Assembly: GCF_030247195.1 (NCBI RefSeq)
Contig: NC_080672.1
Span: forward strand, 62,960,549-63,024,548
Length of the DNA: 64,000 nucleotides
Source of the DNA: Topomyia yanbarensis
Lineage: Eukaryota; Arthropoda; Insecta; Diptera; Culicidae
Reading direction: 5' to 3'
Part shown: in pieces, positions 1 to 9,313 of the stretch
How positions within the stretch are numbered: the stretch's first letter is position 1
Layout: every line of letters starts with the position of its first letter
Position numbers and translations under genes: made by a program
The notes under the pieces: generated by a model
What the model saw: only the letters and a program-made list of their open reading frames with translations
Told to the model about the DNA's origin: nothing
Databases searched by the model: none

Positions 1-130
1 CACACATACAGACTTTTTCCGATCTCGACGAACTGAGTCGAATGGGATATGACACTCGGCCCTCCGGGCCGGTATTAGGTTGACGTTTTTCAGAGTGATT
101 GCATAACCTTTCTATATGAGAAAGGCAAAA
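1..130 (-). repeat. Mosquito interspersed repeat, end fragment
   Basis: The stretch ends in CTTTCTATATGAGAAAGGC after a CGAACTGAGTCGAATGG block and a CCCTCCGGGCC block. The same three blocks recur in the same order near 51130-51246 and in reverse complement at 53116-53260, and the terminal block recurs at 55629-55650. It is therefore one dispersed family. No coding potential is visible. The superfamily is not identified. Confidence 0.75.
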
Positions 131-632
131 CCATTGCCCAGCATTATTGATTTTCAACTAGGGTGAAGTGCCTATTTTCACCATACTAAGGAGGGCGCCA
201 CACTGATTCATTAATTACTCGGCCTACAAACAATGGAATGCGTACAAATTGGCATCAATAGCTTTGCTTCGTTGTTAAGTACCAAGATAATAACATACAT
301 GCGCTGAAAACAGTGAAATTCTCATGTTTGAGCGCAACGAAAACACGAATCGAGTGCCCCTATTGTTGCGCTACCATTTGACTCAATGCGTTAAACAAAG
401 ATGGCAGACACTGCTCTAACCAACGGCTTCAAATGGGTAGCGTGATAATAGAAACATAGCGATAATGGACTCATCACCCTACCATAACTTGAATTTTGAA
501 TAACAACTCATTTCCTAAAATTGAATACGCGATTTTTACACATTGGCGGATCATCCCCATTGGCATTGCAAATATCCAATGCCGATTATTTTCAGCTGCT
601 GTTACTAAATGCCTATTAAAAATATTTTTTTT
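131..632. other. Unassigned AT-rich intergenic DNA
   Basis: No reading frame of note. A TAGGGTGAAGTGCC string at about 164 resembles a terminal motif of a small inverted-repeat element, but no partner end was found. Confidence 0.4.
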
Positions 633-1130
633 TGCACTGTTTTCGAAATAACACGGATTTTTTTTGTACGGTTTCTCAAAATAACACGGATTTTTTTTTG
701 CACGGTTTCTCGAAATAACACGGATTTTTTTGCACGGTTTTTTTTCACGGGATGATCAAATCATTAAACTGCCCATAACAGCATAAGAGTCCCATGTTGA
801 AAAACAGCAAGCCGAGAAAAACGCTGTTCAAGATTGTCCCATCCATTGAGCCAAATGGATGGGACAACCATGTTTTGGTATATTTTTTGATATTTTCTGA
901 ACAAACCCGGTAATCTTATTTGTGCAGTGTGATTCAGTGGTGAAACAGAATACAATCCAACGGATAACTCATTTTCGACAAAAATCCACATGGGACTCTT
1001 ATGCGTTTATGGGCAGTAAACTGGTATATCGAAATAGGTATTTTATACATAAAAATCGTGTTATTTGGCAAAACCGTGCAAAAAAAGTCGTGCAAAAAAA
1101 AATCCGTGCAAAAAAGTGCGTGCAAAAACA
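633..1130. repeat. Inverted tandem repeat block around a small element
   Basis: Three imperfect units of about 37-41 bp built on CGAAATAACACGGATTTTT lie at 633-750. Related units in the opposite orientation (GTGTTATTT, CCGTGCAAAAA) lie at 1045-1130. The two blocks face each other around the element at 768-1017, as expected if that element landed inside a palindromic repeat. Confidence 0.6.
768..1017. mobile_element. MITE with ACTGCCCAT terminal inverted repeats
   Basis: Left end ACTGCCCATAACAGCATAAG and right end CTTATGCGTTTATGGGCAGT are inverted copies of about 30 bp. The centre holds a perfect hairpin at 834-867 (14-bp arms TTGTCCCATCCATT, 6-nt loop). No transposase is present, so it is non-autonomous. 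A related 81-bp element with the same ends sits at 52025-52105. The exact target duplication is unclear. Confidence 0.65.
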
Positions 1131-1418
1131 GAATCCGGTGTACTCATTCGAAAGCTTTTAATTTTCTCTTTCATATGAGCCCTTGATAATTTTGTGAAGA
1201 CTTGCGATAGGCAATCAAAATTTAAACAAAAACTGCAAATGAAGACGCGTGGTAGTTATTGATATAAAATTTCAATAATTATTTTATAGCTAGAATAATG
1301 ACATGAAAACGTGCACAGCTTTCAAATAATATTGAGAGAATGATCCACGAAGTTTATACAAGTGCACAAACGAGGGGAGCCGAGTGGAAAGAGTAGTTGT
1401 TTAGGTGTTGATAGTATC

Positions 1419-1565
1419 TGTGGTAACTATCTAAACGATACACACACACACTATCATATTCCACCAATCGCCACACCTGAAACATACATATCATTGATAC
1501 GAGTAACGAATAAAATATACAACTTGAGCTCGCGTGCGTTTATTCGATTCTTTCACATTATTACA
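1419..1565 (+). repeat. 5' long terminal repeat
   Basis: 147 bp, beginning TGTGG and ending TTACA. It holds an AATAAA at 1509-1514. It matches 6184-6328 over its whole length apart from the AC-repeat length and two substitutions. Near identity of the LTRs implies a recent insertion, because both are copied from one template at integration. Confidence 0.92.
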
Positions 1566-1568
1566 AAT

Positions 1569-1586
1569 TGGCATACGAGGACGGGA
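1569..1586 (+). other. Putative tRNA primer-binding site
   Basis: TGGCATACGAGGACGGGA starts three bases after the LTR end. A TGG start pairs with the CCA 3' end of a tRNA, as in retroelement minus-strand priming. I cannot name the tRNA from memory. Confidence 0.6.
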
Positions 1587-1938
1587 TAAAAACATTTTTT
1601 TTACTGTTTGGCTTGATCAATGGTCGATCTATATGATATAAATAAAGGTAAGTAGTTGATTTCTGAAAAACTTGAAAAATGAAAACGAAAAAAAAAAGTT
1701 TTTCTAGAGCGTCTCTGTCACAGTCGGTGTAAGCCGGAAATACGAAGAAGCCCGAGTAATGCGTAGTACGAAGTAGTGCTAAAGCAACGAAGAAAAAAAG
1801 GGCCCGATAAAGCCAAATTAGAGGCGCGATACAGCCTATGAATTGCGAAGAGGCGCGATAAAGCCGATGGTTTGAGTTGAACCTTAGTTGGGACAAAAGA
1901 CAGAGAACCTGTTTGAAATTGAAATCGACTGTCACAAG
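1587..1938 (+). other. Retrotransposon leader (untranslated)
   Basis: The stretch between the primer site and the first gag ATG. It carries a short repeated block, GCGCGATAAAGCC-like, at about 1801-1812, 1825-1834 and 1852-1865, in the position where packaging signals lie in other LTR elements. That function is a guess. Confidence 0.4.
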
Positions 1939-3685
1939 ATGGACCACAGCAAATTGATTTCGAATTTACCTTCTTTTTCAATTATCGAGGTCCCTCTGGT
2001 GGAGCGCCGAAATAAATGGTACACTTGGAAGCGTGGCTTCGAGATTTGCCTTCGGGTAGCTAAAGTTACGGAGGGTTCCGAGAAAAAAGACCTTTTGCTC
2101 GCCCAAGGAGGTTTCGAGCTACAGGAAATTTTCTTTAATATTCCTGGAGCCGATGTTGTCGAGGATACAGAACGAAACATCGATCCGTACGTAGTTGCAA
2201 TCAATAAGCTCGATGATTATTTTGCGCCCCAGCGGCATGCAGCTCACAAAAGGTACATCTTCTGGGCCATGAAGCCAGAGTCAGGAGAGCCTTTAGAAAA
2301 ATTTATGATGCGGACACAAATGTATGCAAGTAAATGCAGTTTTGGAAGCACAGCTGTTAAGAGTGCGGGGATTGCAGTGATAGACAAAATGCTCCAGTTT
2401 GTCCCACTTCATCTACGTGAGCGGTTGCTCCAGGAATCGGAATTAACATTAGATGAGGTAATTAAACAGATTAATGCTTATCAAACGACCCGCTCTGCCA
2501 GCGATCAAATTGGCGGCCAAAGTGTGCGCCAAGAATATCATGCTCCAGAAAACGCACAAAGTGTTCGGATAAATTGTAATCGATGTGGGATGACGCACGA
2601 TACGGATAGCGTTTGTCCGGCATTCAATAAGACATGCATGAATTGCGGAAGGCGCGGGCACTTTCAAGCGGTATGTTTTAAAAGAAACGTAGGCGTTGTA
2701 CGAACACATGTAAAATCAGCTCAAAGTTTTGGAAAAAGAACCCGCATGCAAACATTTCCGTCTCCCGGGAACTCTAAGATAAGACACACGAATGATAAGC
2801 GAGCGTATGTTTCACGACGGTTGCATGCTATTGGTGATGCAGAGGGCGATGGAATGGATATCGAGTTGGTTGAGACGGTGTCTTCAGCGGAAGATTCAGA
2901 AGTATTAGTGTGGGCCAAAGTTGGCGGTATTTTGATTGAGATGCAGATTGATTCTGGTGTTCAATCAAATATAATTGATGATATAACGTGGGAGGCGATG
3001 ATTCAAAACGGAGTACAAATCATTGGAGCAATCAGAAAAGCGGATAGAAAGTTTAGAGCTTACGCACAGAAAGATTGTCTTACTGTAGTTACCATGTTCG
3101 ACGCTGAAATTACAATCGATGACGGAGGGAATACTTTGCAAACAATCGCTTCTTTCTATGTAGTGAAGAATGGACCTCAGCCGTTATTAGGAAATCGCAC
3201 GGCAAAACAACTTGGAGTGTTGATAGTTGGACTTCCGAGCCAGCACGAACCTGTGCGCAGAGTGAAGGTCATCAGACCATTTCCCTGTATCAAAGGTGTA
3301 AAAATACACATTCCAGTAGATAGGTCGGCGGTGCCGGTTGCACAACGTTTACGAAGACTACCATTCGCTACCCTAGAGCGTGTCGAGGAAAAATTAAATG
3401 AACTTCTGGCCAAAGATATAATTGAGCATGTCGCAGAACCCAGTCGTTGGGTATCGCCAATAGTTGTCGTAGTTAAGGACAGTGGAGACATTCGGCTGTG
3501 CATCGACATGAGGCAGGTCAACAAAGCGATCCAGCGTGAAACGCACCCTCTTCCTACCATTCAGGATATCCGATGGAAATTGAATGGAGCTAAATACTTC
3601 TCTCGGTTGGATATTAAAGATGCGTTTCATCAACTGGAACTAGATGAGGAGAGTAAGCCGTTAACAACTTTTATAACGCACAAAG
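1939..3685 (+). CDS. gag-pol: Gag-protease-RT, first exon of fused gag-pol
   Basis: ATG at 1939 is the first in-frame ATG, and the frame runs about 582 codons to the proposed splice donor. Without splicing it continues to a TAA at 3712-3714. Order of domains: a Gag region (residues 1 to about 200); two Cys/His knuckles, the first atypical (C-x2-C-x3-H-x5-C from residue 213) and the second canonical (C-x2-C-x4-H-x4-C from residue 233); an aspartic protease with DSG at residues 338-340; then the start of reverse transcriptase with RLDIKDAF, whose first catalytic Asp is residue 558. Gag and Pol share one frame with no frameshift site, unlike many Gypsy elements. The protein would form the retroelement particle and the processing and copying enzymes. 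The frame stops just before the conserved G-x-F-x-Y-x-R-L block, which resumes at 3763. Confidence 0.9.
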
Positions 3686-3760
3686 GTAAGAGATTATTAT
3701 GGTTTATCCTTTAAATATATGAAAAATGTCTGTACTGAGACGCTGTTTGTTTTGCTGAAG
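3686..3760 (+). other. Candidate 75-bp spliceosomal intron in RT
   Basis: Begins GTAAGAG, a near-consensus donor after AAAG, and ends with a pyrimidine-rich run TTTGTTTTGCTGAAG. It contains an in-frame TAA. Removing it joins G (3685) to GT (3761-3762), giving one Gly codon and an uninterrupted reverse transcriptase motif. The length suits an insect intron. AAGGTA occurs at both boundaries (3683-3688 and 3758-3763), so a short-duplication insertion is the alternative reading. Splicing has not been shown. Confidence 0.65.
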
Positions 3761-5712
3761 GTATGTTTCGATACAAGAGATTGGTTTTCGGAATTTCCTG
3801 CGCACCAGAAAAGTTTCAAAAGGTAATCGAGCAAATTCTTTCTGGCTGTAGTAACTGCATCAATTTTATTGATGATATCGTTGTGATGGGCAAAACGGAA
3901 CAGGAACACGACGATGCGCTCAAGTGGGTTATGAATAAAATTCGGGACAGCGGTATCCTGCTGAATCAGTCGAAATGTGAATTCAAGTTAGCACAAATTG
4001 AATTCGTTGGACACCATTTCGATCAACACGGCATGACTCCGTCGAGAAGTAAGGTCGAGGCTATCCGAAGCTTTCGTCCACCGTGTAACAATGAAGAAGT
4101 TCGTAGTTTTTTAGGACTTGTAAACTATATCGGTGCTTTCATTCCAAACCTTGCTACGCTATCTTTTCCGTTGCGTGAGTTGACGAAAAACAAGGCTATT
4201 TTCAAATGGGGAGAGGAAGAACGAAAATCATTCGATAAGCTTATCTGTCTGATTAGTCAAGTTGATTATCTTTTTCATTTTGATCAGAAGCTCAAAACAA
4301 GATTGGTAGCCGATGCATCGCCTGTTGGACTTCGGGCTGTACTACTCCAATTATTTGAGGGAAGCCCAAGAGTGATTTCGTACGCTAGTAAAAGTCTCAC
4401 TGATACAGAACGCCGATATGCCCAGACAGAAAAAGAAGCATTGGCCCTAGTATGGGCAGTAGAACGTTTTCAAATCTATCTTTTGGGAATTCATTTCGAG
4501 CTAGAAACAGACCACAAACCTCTTGAAACGATATTTAGTTTCAATTCAACGCCTTGCCTTAGAATTGAACGATGGGTACTGAGACTTCAGGCTTATAATT
4601 ACACAGTCGTTTATCGAAAAGGTAAATCCAACATCGCTGACCCATTATCTCGCCTCTCGCAATGCACGGAAAATGAATCTTTTGACCCAGATTCTGATAT
4701 TTATATTCGTAACGTATTAGAGTTGACAGCAATCGATCTAACCGAACTGGAAAGAGCCTCGTCCAATGACCCTGAGCTAATGGAGTTACGGGAGTATCTC
4801 AATCGGGGTGTATGGAATTACGCATCATGTGTTGTCAAACCGTACCATGCATTCCGAAATGAATTGGGAAAAGTAGGTGATCTTGTTGTTAGAGGGTCCA
4901 GACTAATTGTGCCTGAATGTTTGAGGTTACGAATGTTGCAATTAGGCCACGAAGGCCATCCAGGGCGTACTAAAATGCAACAAAGGTTAAGATATTCCTG
5001 TTGGTGGCCAGGTATGGATGAAGCCATAGTCCGCGTCGTAGACTCTTGTGAAGGGTGCCGTGTAGTAAGTCAACCGGACCGACCAGAGCCAATGCAGAGA
5101 AGAAAACTACCGGAGGCACCATGGATTGACGTAGCTATTGATTTCCTCGGACCCTTGCCCTCCGGAGATTATCTCCTTGTAATAATCGATTATTTTAGTC
5201 GCTACAAGGAAGTAGAAGTTCTTCGGAAAATAACAGCTGGTGAGACCATTGACAGGCTTGAAAGTATTTTCGTTAGGCTAGGCTATCCGAAAACAATTAC
5301 TCTTGACAACGGACGACAATTTGTAAGCATGGAGTTCGAGGAGTATTGCAAACACCGCGGAATATTTTTGAACAAAACCACTCCTTATTGGCCACAAGAG
5401 AATGGTCTGGTTGAGCGACAGAATAGGTCGCTAGTTAAAAGGTTGAAGATCAGTCAAGCTCTCAAGCAAGATTGGAAACGGGATATTTTGACGTACCTGT
5501 CGATGTATTACTCAACGCCACACACTACTACTGGAAAAACTCCAACTGAATTGATGTATGGAAGGAATATTCGTACAAAAATTCCAACGTTGCAGGATTT
5601 CGGAACCATGGTACTGTGTACGGATTATAAAGATCGGGATCAAACGATGAAAGAACAGGGTAAAATTTCAGAAGATTTGCGGCGACATGCAAAACCTTCC
5701 CTTCACAAATAG
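3761..5712 (+). CDS. gag-pol: Pol second exon: RT, RNase H, integrase
   Basis: Continues the reverse transcriptase with LVFGISCAPEKFQ, then the active-site FIDD (two Asp codons at 3871-3876, the family's YVDD-type box). RNase H follows with VADAS and an EKEALALVWA helix. Integrase begins with a zinc module, His codons at 4948 and 4957 and Cys codons at 5047 and 5056. The catalytic triad is Asp 5140, Asp 5305 and Glu 5413. The last two are separated by 35 residues, the classic D,D(35)E spacing. All catalytic residues I can check are present. The frame ends at a TAG (5710-5712) caused by a CCTTC duplication just upstream, and the true tail is in another frame. The ATG at 3763 is probably internal, since the conserved block starts before it. 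Confidence 0.9.
5695..5704 (+). other. Frame-breaking 5-bp tandem duplication
   Basis: CCTTC occurs twice in a row (5695-5699, 5700-5704). The extra five bases shift the reading frame between integrase and its C-terminal extension, so this copy makes a shortened integrase. It is the only clear coding lesion seen in the element. Confidence 0.75.
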
Positions 5713-5910
5713 AAATCGGCGGGAAAGTTTTAATGAAAAATAATCTTCCGAAGAACAAGCTCACCCCAACGTTCGATCCAGCTACTATGACAGTTATTTC
5801 GAAGCATGGGCCAAGAGTTACAGTTCAAAATGATGAAACGGGAAGGGTATATGATAGGAATTCGAGTCATCTAAAATTGGTCACGCCGACTAATAACGGA
5901 AGCAATCAAG
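5705..5910 (+). CDS. Integrase C-terminal segment, shifted frame
   Basis: Downstream of the duplication the integrase tail is legible in another frame, with GGKVLMKNN and later SKHGPRVTVQNDETGRVY. This resembles the chromatin-contact or beta-barrel tail after the catalytic core of Gypsy integrases. Unspliced, it would stop at a TAG at 5925-5927. At 5910 it meets a GT donor. An ATG at 5733 exists, but the conserved frame begins earlier, so independent translation is unlikely. Confidence 0.7.
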
Positions 5911-5960
5911 GTAATTTAGTGAATTAGTTTAATTTCTGTTCTTTTGTATATATTATTCAG
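5911..5960 (+). other. Candidate 50-bp second intron
   Basis: Follows CAAG, begins GTAATT, and ends in a pyrimidine-rich stretch TTCTGTTCTTTTG and then ATTATTCAG. Removal joins phase-1 codon halves G (5910) and AT (5961-5962) and opens a further 65 codons to a TAG just before the purine tract. It is shorter than typical insect introns, which lowers confidence. A second frameshift by decay is the alternative. Confidence 0.5.
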
Positions 5961-6157
5961 ATTTAGGAGTAGCACCTGGTGATTTTGGAACCAAAGAAAC
6001 AGATGAACTCTCAGGAAAGCCAGCAGGAACGTGGGACGCTAATCAACAACCTGCGACAAACGAAGCAACAGTAGAAGATGCATCAATCACTAGAGGAAGA
6101 TTCAGGCGGGAAATTAAGAAGCCTAGGCGCTATAATGATTGTCTAATGGATTATTAG
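5961..6157 (+). CDS. Putative terminal exon of pol
   Basis: An open stretch of 65 codons from the acceptor to TAG 6155-6157. It is rich in Gly, Thr, Glu and Ala, then basic (RGRFRREIKKPRRYND). Its end is 13 bases before the purine tract, the expected position for the last pol codon in such elements. The basic KP-rich tail resembles Gypsy integrase tails in style. Its connection to the integrase depends on the 50-bp intron being real. Confidence 0.5.
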
Positions 6158-6170
6158 TTTTGAACATTTT

Positions 6171-6183
6171 AAAGAAAGGGAAA
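6171..6183 (+). other. Polypurine tract
   Basis: AAAGAAAGGGAAA abuts the 3' LTR. It is the expected plus-strand primer of an LTR element. Confidence 0.85.
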
Positions 6184-6328
6184 TGTGGTAACTATCTAAA
6201 CGATACACACACACTATCATATTCCACCAATCGCCACACCTGAAACATACATATCATTGATACGAGTAACGATTAAAATATACAACTTGAGCTCGCGTGC
6301 GTTTATTCGATTCTTTCACATTATTGCA
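6184..6328 (+). repeat. 3' long terminal repeat
   Basis: 145 bp, TGTGG to TTGCA. The putative poly(A) signal reads ATTAAA (6272-6277) where the 5' copy has AATAAA. It is followed by the GTATC target duplication. Confidence 0.92.
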
Positions 6329-7022
6329 GTATCCATCAGTTTGTTTAAAATTCAGTAAATGTTCCAACGCGTTGAAATATATCATTAAATGTTTCTGGAA
6401 TTATTTCATGTTATCTTTCGCAGTAACTGTCAAATTTAGTAAACAAAGCTGAGTCCACGCTTATCTCGTTATATTCATTTATGTTAATCGCAGTTTTGAT
6501 TAGAATTTGTGTTATATTGTACCATCTTACGAGTAAACGAGTGAAGCAGTGCTTCTATTACATCGAAAATGCAAGGTAGCTCAATTTAGAATTTCTCTTT
6601 TTGTATATCTGCGTATCACACATATTTTCATATGCTGCTATACTCTAACAGAATATGTCTAAAAAGAAACTCGATTTACGAGTCATTCGAAACCTTCCTA
6701 CCCTGCGTGAGCGCAAAAATTCTGCTCGTGAACTGTTTTTCGCTCATTGGAATCGCTCCCCTGAAGAAGTTGACCAGGAATTTGAGCTTTTCTGGACATC
6801 TCTGCTGAAAAAATTTGAGCAGGCATCGAGGAAACCGAAATATTTTGAGGTAAGATTTAAAGACTGGCTAGAAAGCTACTTAATCGCTCGAAGCAACCGT
6901 TGCAATTGGGCCGACCACAAAAGAATTTTTTCATGAATTGTGATCGAGTAAAACGTCGAAAGACCGAAGAATTGCGTGCTGCTCTTTAGGTTTTTTACTG
7001 ACACAGTTAACCTCACTTTTCT

Positions 7023-7137
7023 TGACAGTTCACTAGTACTGTTTACATGGACTTAGACAAATTTTGTGGACAACTAGATTCGCTTAAACCAAATCGCAAA
7101 AAAAGTTTCCATGTAAACAGTACAAGCGAACTGTCAA
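7023..7137. mobile_element. MITE with 30-bp inverted repeats inside the Transib relic
   Basis: TTGACAGTTCACTAGTACTG at the left is mirrored by CAGTACAAGCGAACTGTCAA at the right, and the match continues inward through GTTTACATGGA. It is 115 bp with no coding capacity. It interrupts the transposase relic and is therefore younger. Confidence 0.75.
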
Positions 7138-7165
7138 AAATGAACATCGAATTCATTTGTGACGT

Positions 7166-7207
7166 CAGCGTAAAGTATGCAATTCCTCGACGGAATTGAC
7201 ATACGCT
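7166..7207. repeat. Imperfect hairpin
   Basis: AGCGTAAAGTATGCAATTCC faces GGAATTGACATACGCT across TCGAC. It lies just after the MITE and may be chance or the end of another small element. Confidence 0.35.
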
Positions 7208-8654
7208 GCACAAATGTCCATGCGTGCGGAAGCGAACATTGAAACTGCTAATATATTAAAAGAAGCAATCAATCCGCACCGAGAGGTAATGGAAATATCT
7301 CCAGAAAATGCGTTGGCTATAATTGTGAGGTCTCTCACAAAAAAACGCGTATAACATTGTTAAGGAGCCTGCCAAACATCGATATCCTTCTTATTACAAA
7401 GTGGCAGAAGAAAAACAGAAATCCTGTTATCCTGCTGGAAATTTGTTCATCGCAACGGAAATGTGCATCAGGATAGATATTCAAGCTATCTTGAACAAAA
7501 CAACTGAGAGATTGCTACTGTTTGTGGAGAAAGACATTTACGCCATTATTCCGGAAACTTTAGTTCATACAATAAAATAGTGCTGCGATAGTGCGTCTGG
7601 GCTTCCAGAGTATAAACAAAAATTCCAAAATTTCGCTGACAAGGATTCACACATATTTTTTTACATCTTTTGTCCCTCTTCGCTTGTCAAGCAATGTCAA
7701 TGTAATATGAGATAATAATCGTCCTGGGTCGCCTTTCTGGTGTCGACCAGTGCATCTTCAGTTTTTACTGGAAACCGATGAGCTTATTCTACAGGAATGT
7801 GAACGAATGAATGACGAAATAGATCACTTACAAGGTGCAACCGTTCGAGACGATTTTCTGTGGTAAAAAAGTAGTCATCACTTATTAGATGTATCTCGCA
7901 ATGATCGATGGGAAAATTGTCAACACACTAACAGGTACGAGCTCCGCGCAACGATGCTACGCCTATAATTCAACAATCTCTCAGTTCAACGATTTAGAAA
8001 AAAAATGGAATGTGTGATCCCCACACAATATTTTCTAATGTTCGGAATTTCATCACTACACGCGTGGATTAGATGCTTCGAGTGTCTCATCCATATATAT
8101 TATCGTCTTGAATTCAAGTGCTGGAGAAAAACAGGATTTGAGGAATCTTTCAACGCAGCCAAGAAGAGAGCACAAGAAGGTTTCAGACAACGAATGGGTT
8201 TAATTATTGATAAACCGAAACAAGGGGGATCAGGAAGCAGTAATTCAACCGTATGCTCGTTTCTTCCGACCCGCTAGCGAACTCGCACTTGGATCACCCG
8301 AAAAAACATGTCAAGAATCTACCTGAAGAGCTTAAGTTAATGCTGAAGCAGAAGATTTCGGACGAATCATCATCAAAATCGGACGAAGATTAAAATAAAT
8401 TATGCTTAATTTTTTTAAGAATAAATATAAGAATGTTTTATCAACATGAAATAAAACTGAGAAATTTAAATACTTTAAATTAAAAATCTTTAAATTATCG
8501 TTTGCTCAACTTTTTGTAGATAAATCGATTCAGTATCCCAAAATAACCCAACTAAACTATAATCTGATTGAAAAAATCACATGTGATGCGATGTGATGTA
8601 AAACCACAATCATTTCAAGACTTTTCCAATAGATGCGGGTAGACTTATAATTAT

Positions 8655-9010
8655 TTTTGAGCCACCCTAATGAGAGGGGATTTTGTTCTAATACGTTTTA
8701 ATATTAAAAACAAATTCAGCGCACGAACATTACTATTAGACAATTTTATGAACAATTTCATCAAAATAATTATTTTCGAGCCACCCTAATGAGTGAAATA
8801 ATTTTTATCTGACAGGTTTTAATATCAAAAACGAATCTAGTGCACAAAAGTTACTTCTAAAATATTTTATGAACCGTTTCGACAAAAAATATTTTTTAGC
8901 CACCCTAATGAACCGCAAATGTTGATTTTTAGTGTATTTTAGCATCAAAAATGAATTGAGCATATCAAAATTACATATAACCGTCTTATTTGAACTGATA
9001 CGACAAAGTT
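8655..9010. repeat. Three tandem ~120-bp units at the Transib end
   Basis: Units start with GAGCCACCCTAATGA at about 8659, 8778 and 8898 and share an AATAT(T/C)AAAAACGAAT-like block. The lead motif resembles the terminal CGAGCCACTGTG at 9041-9052, so these may be subterminal repeats of the Transib element. Confidence 0.6.
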
Positions 9011-9040
9011 TTGACTTTAGTCCACCTTTTTTCTCTAAGT

Positions 9041-9052
9041 CGAGCCACTGTG
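9041..9052. other. Transib-type terminus, CACTGTG
   Basis: CGAGCCACTGTG reads CACAGTGGCTCG inward on the other strand. Transib ends start with CACWGTG-like heptamers similar to V(D)J recombination signals. The matching left end was not found. Confidence 0.5.
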
Positions 9053-9313
9053 ACGTGCATTGCCAGTTCGTGCAGTATATATCGACAAAGAATAGTGGCG
9101 TTTGAGGCTATCTGGCGCACTCTCCGCCTCATCGAGGTTTCAGTATTGTTTTCCCTTCTTTTGTGTTTCTGTTTCTGAGTACCGTTAGCCAGTCAGTGAT
9201 CAGTGAAGCAGTGTTCTTCTGGTAAGCCGTCTGGATACCGTTACATACACAAGTTAAGTAATGTTTTCTTGGTTCTCCTACTAACGTGCACTGGGCAATA
9301 GGCCCGTGCAAAA

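Larger units (their letters stand above)
1419..6328 (+). mobile_element. Ty3/Gypsy LTR retrotransposon, nearly intact
   Basis: A complete element of 4.9 kb. The LTRs (1419-1565 and 6184-6328) differ only by two bases of AC repeat and two substitutions. The insertion is flanked by GTATC at 1414-1418 and 6329-6333, a 5-bp target duplication. A primer-binding site follows the 5' LTR and a purine tract precedes the 3' LTR. The coding order gag, protease, RT, RNase H, integrase is diagnostic of Ty3/Gypsy (Metaviridae-type) elements, and the sequence style resembles the insect Mag lineage (inference). There is no env-like frame. Two intron-like gaps interrupt pol, and one 5-bp tandem duplication breaks the frame near the integrase tail. 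It sits beside the Transib relic, possibly within it. Confidence 0.93.
6655..8395 (+). pseudogene. Transib (RAG1-related) DNA transposase relic
   Basis: Pieces in changing frames read as one Transib-type transposase. An ATG at 6655 opens 93 codons of the N-terminal part, followed by KRRKTEELR in a shifted frame near 6945-6985. A MITE interrupts at 7023-7137. Then come NILKEAINPHREVME, ENALAIIVRSLTKK and, after another shift, YPSYYKVAEEKQK and TERLLLFVEKDIYA (about 7215-7560). Next are LETDELILQECERMNDEI and MIDGKIVNTLTGTSSAQRCY (about 7760-7955), and last LHAWIRCFECLIHIYYRL with MGLIIDKPKQGGSGSSN (8005-8250). Transib transposases are DDE enzymes related to the RAG1 core. Multiple frameshifts and stops make this copy dead. 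The assignment rests on recalled family motifs and was not searched. Confidence 0.65.

Noticed and set aside
3763..5712. A separate pol gene starting at ATG 3763
   Set aside because: The RT motif begins upstream of the gap, and the ATG lies inside the conserved domain, so this is the second part of one protein.
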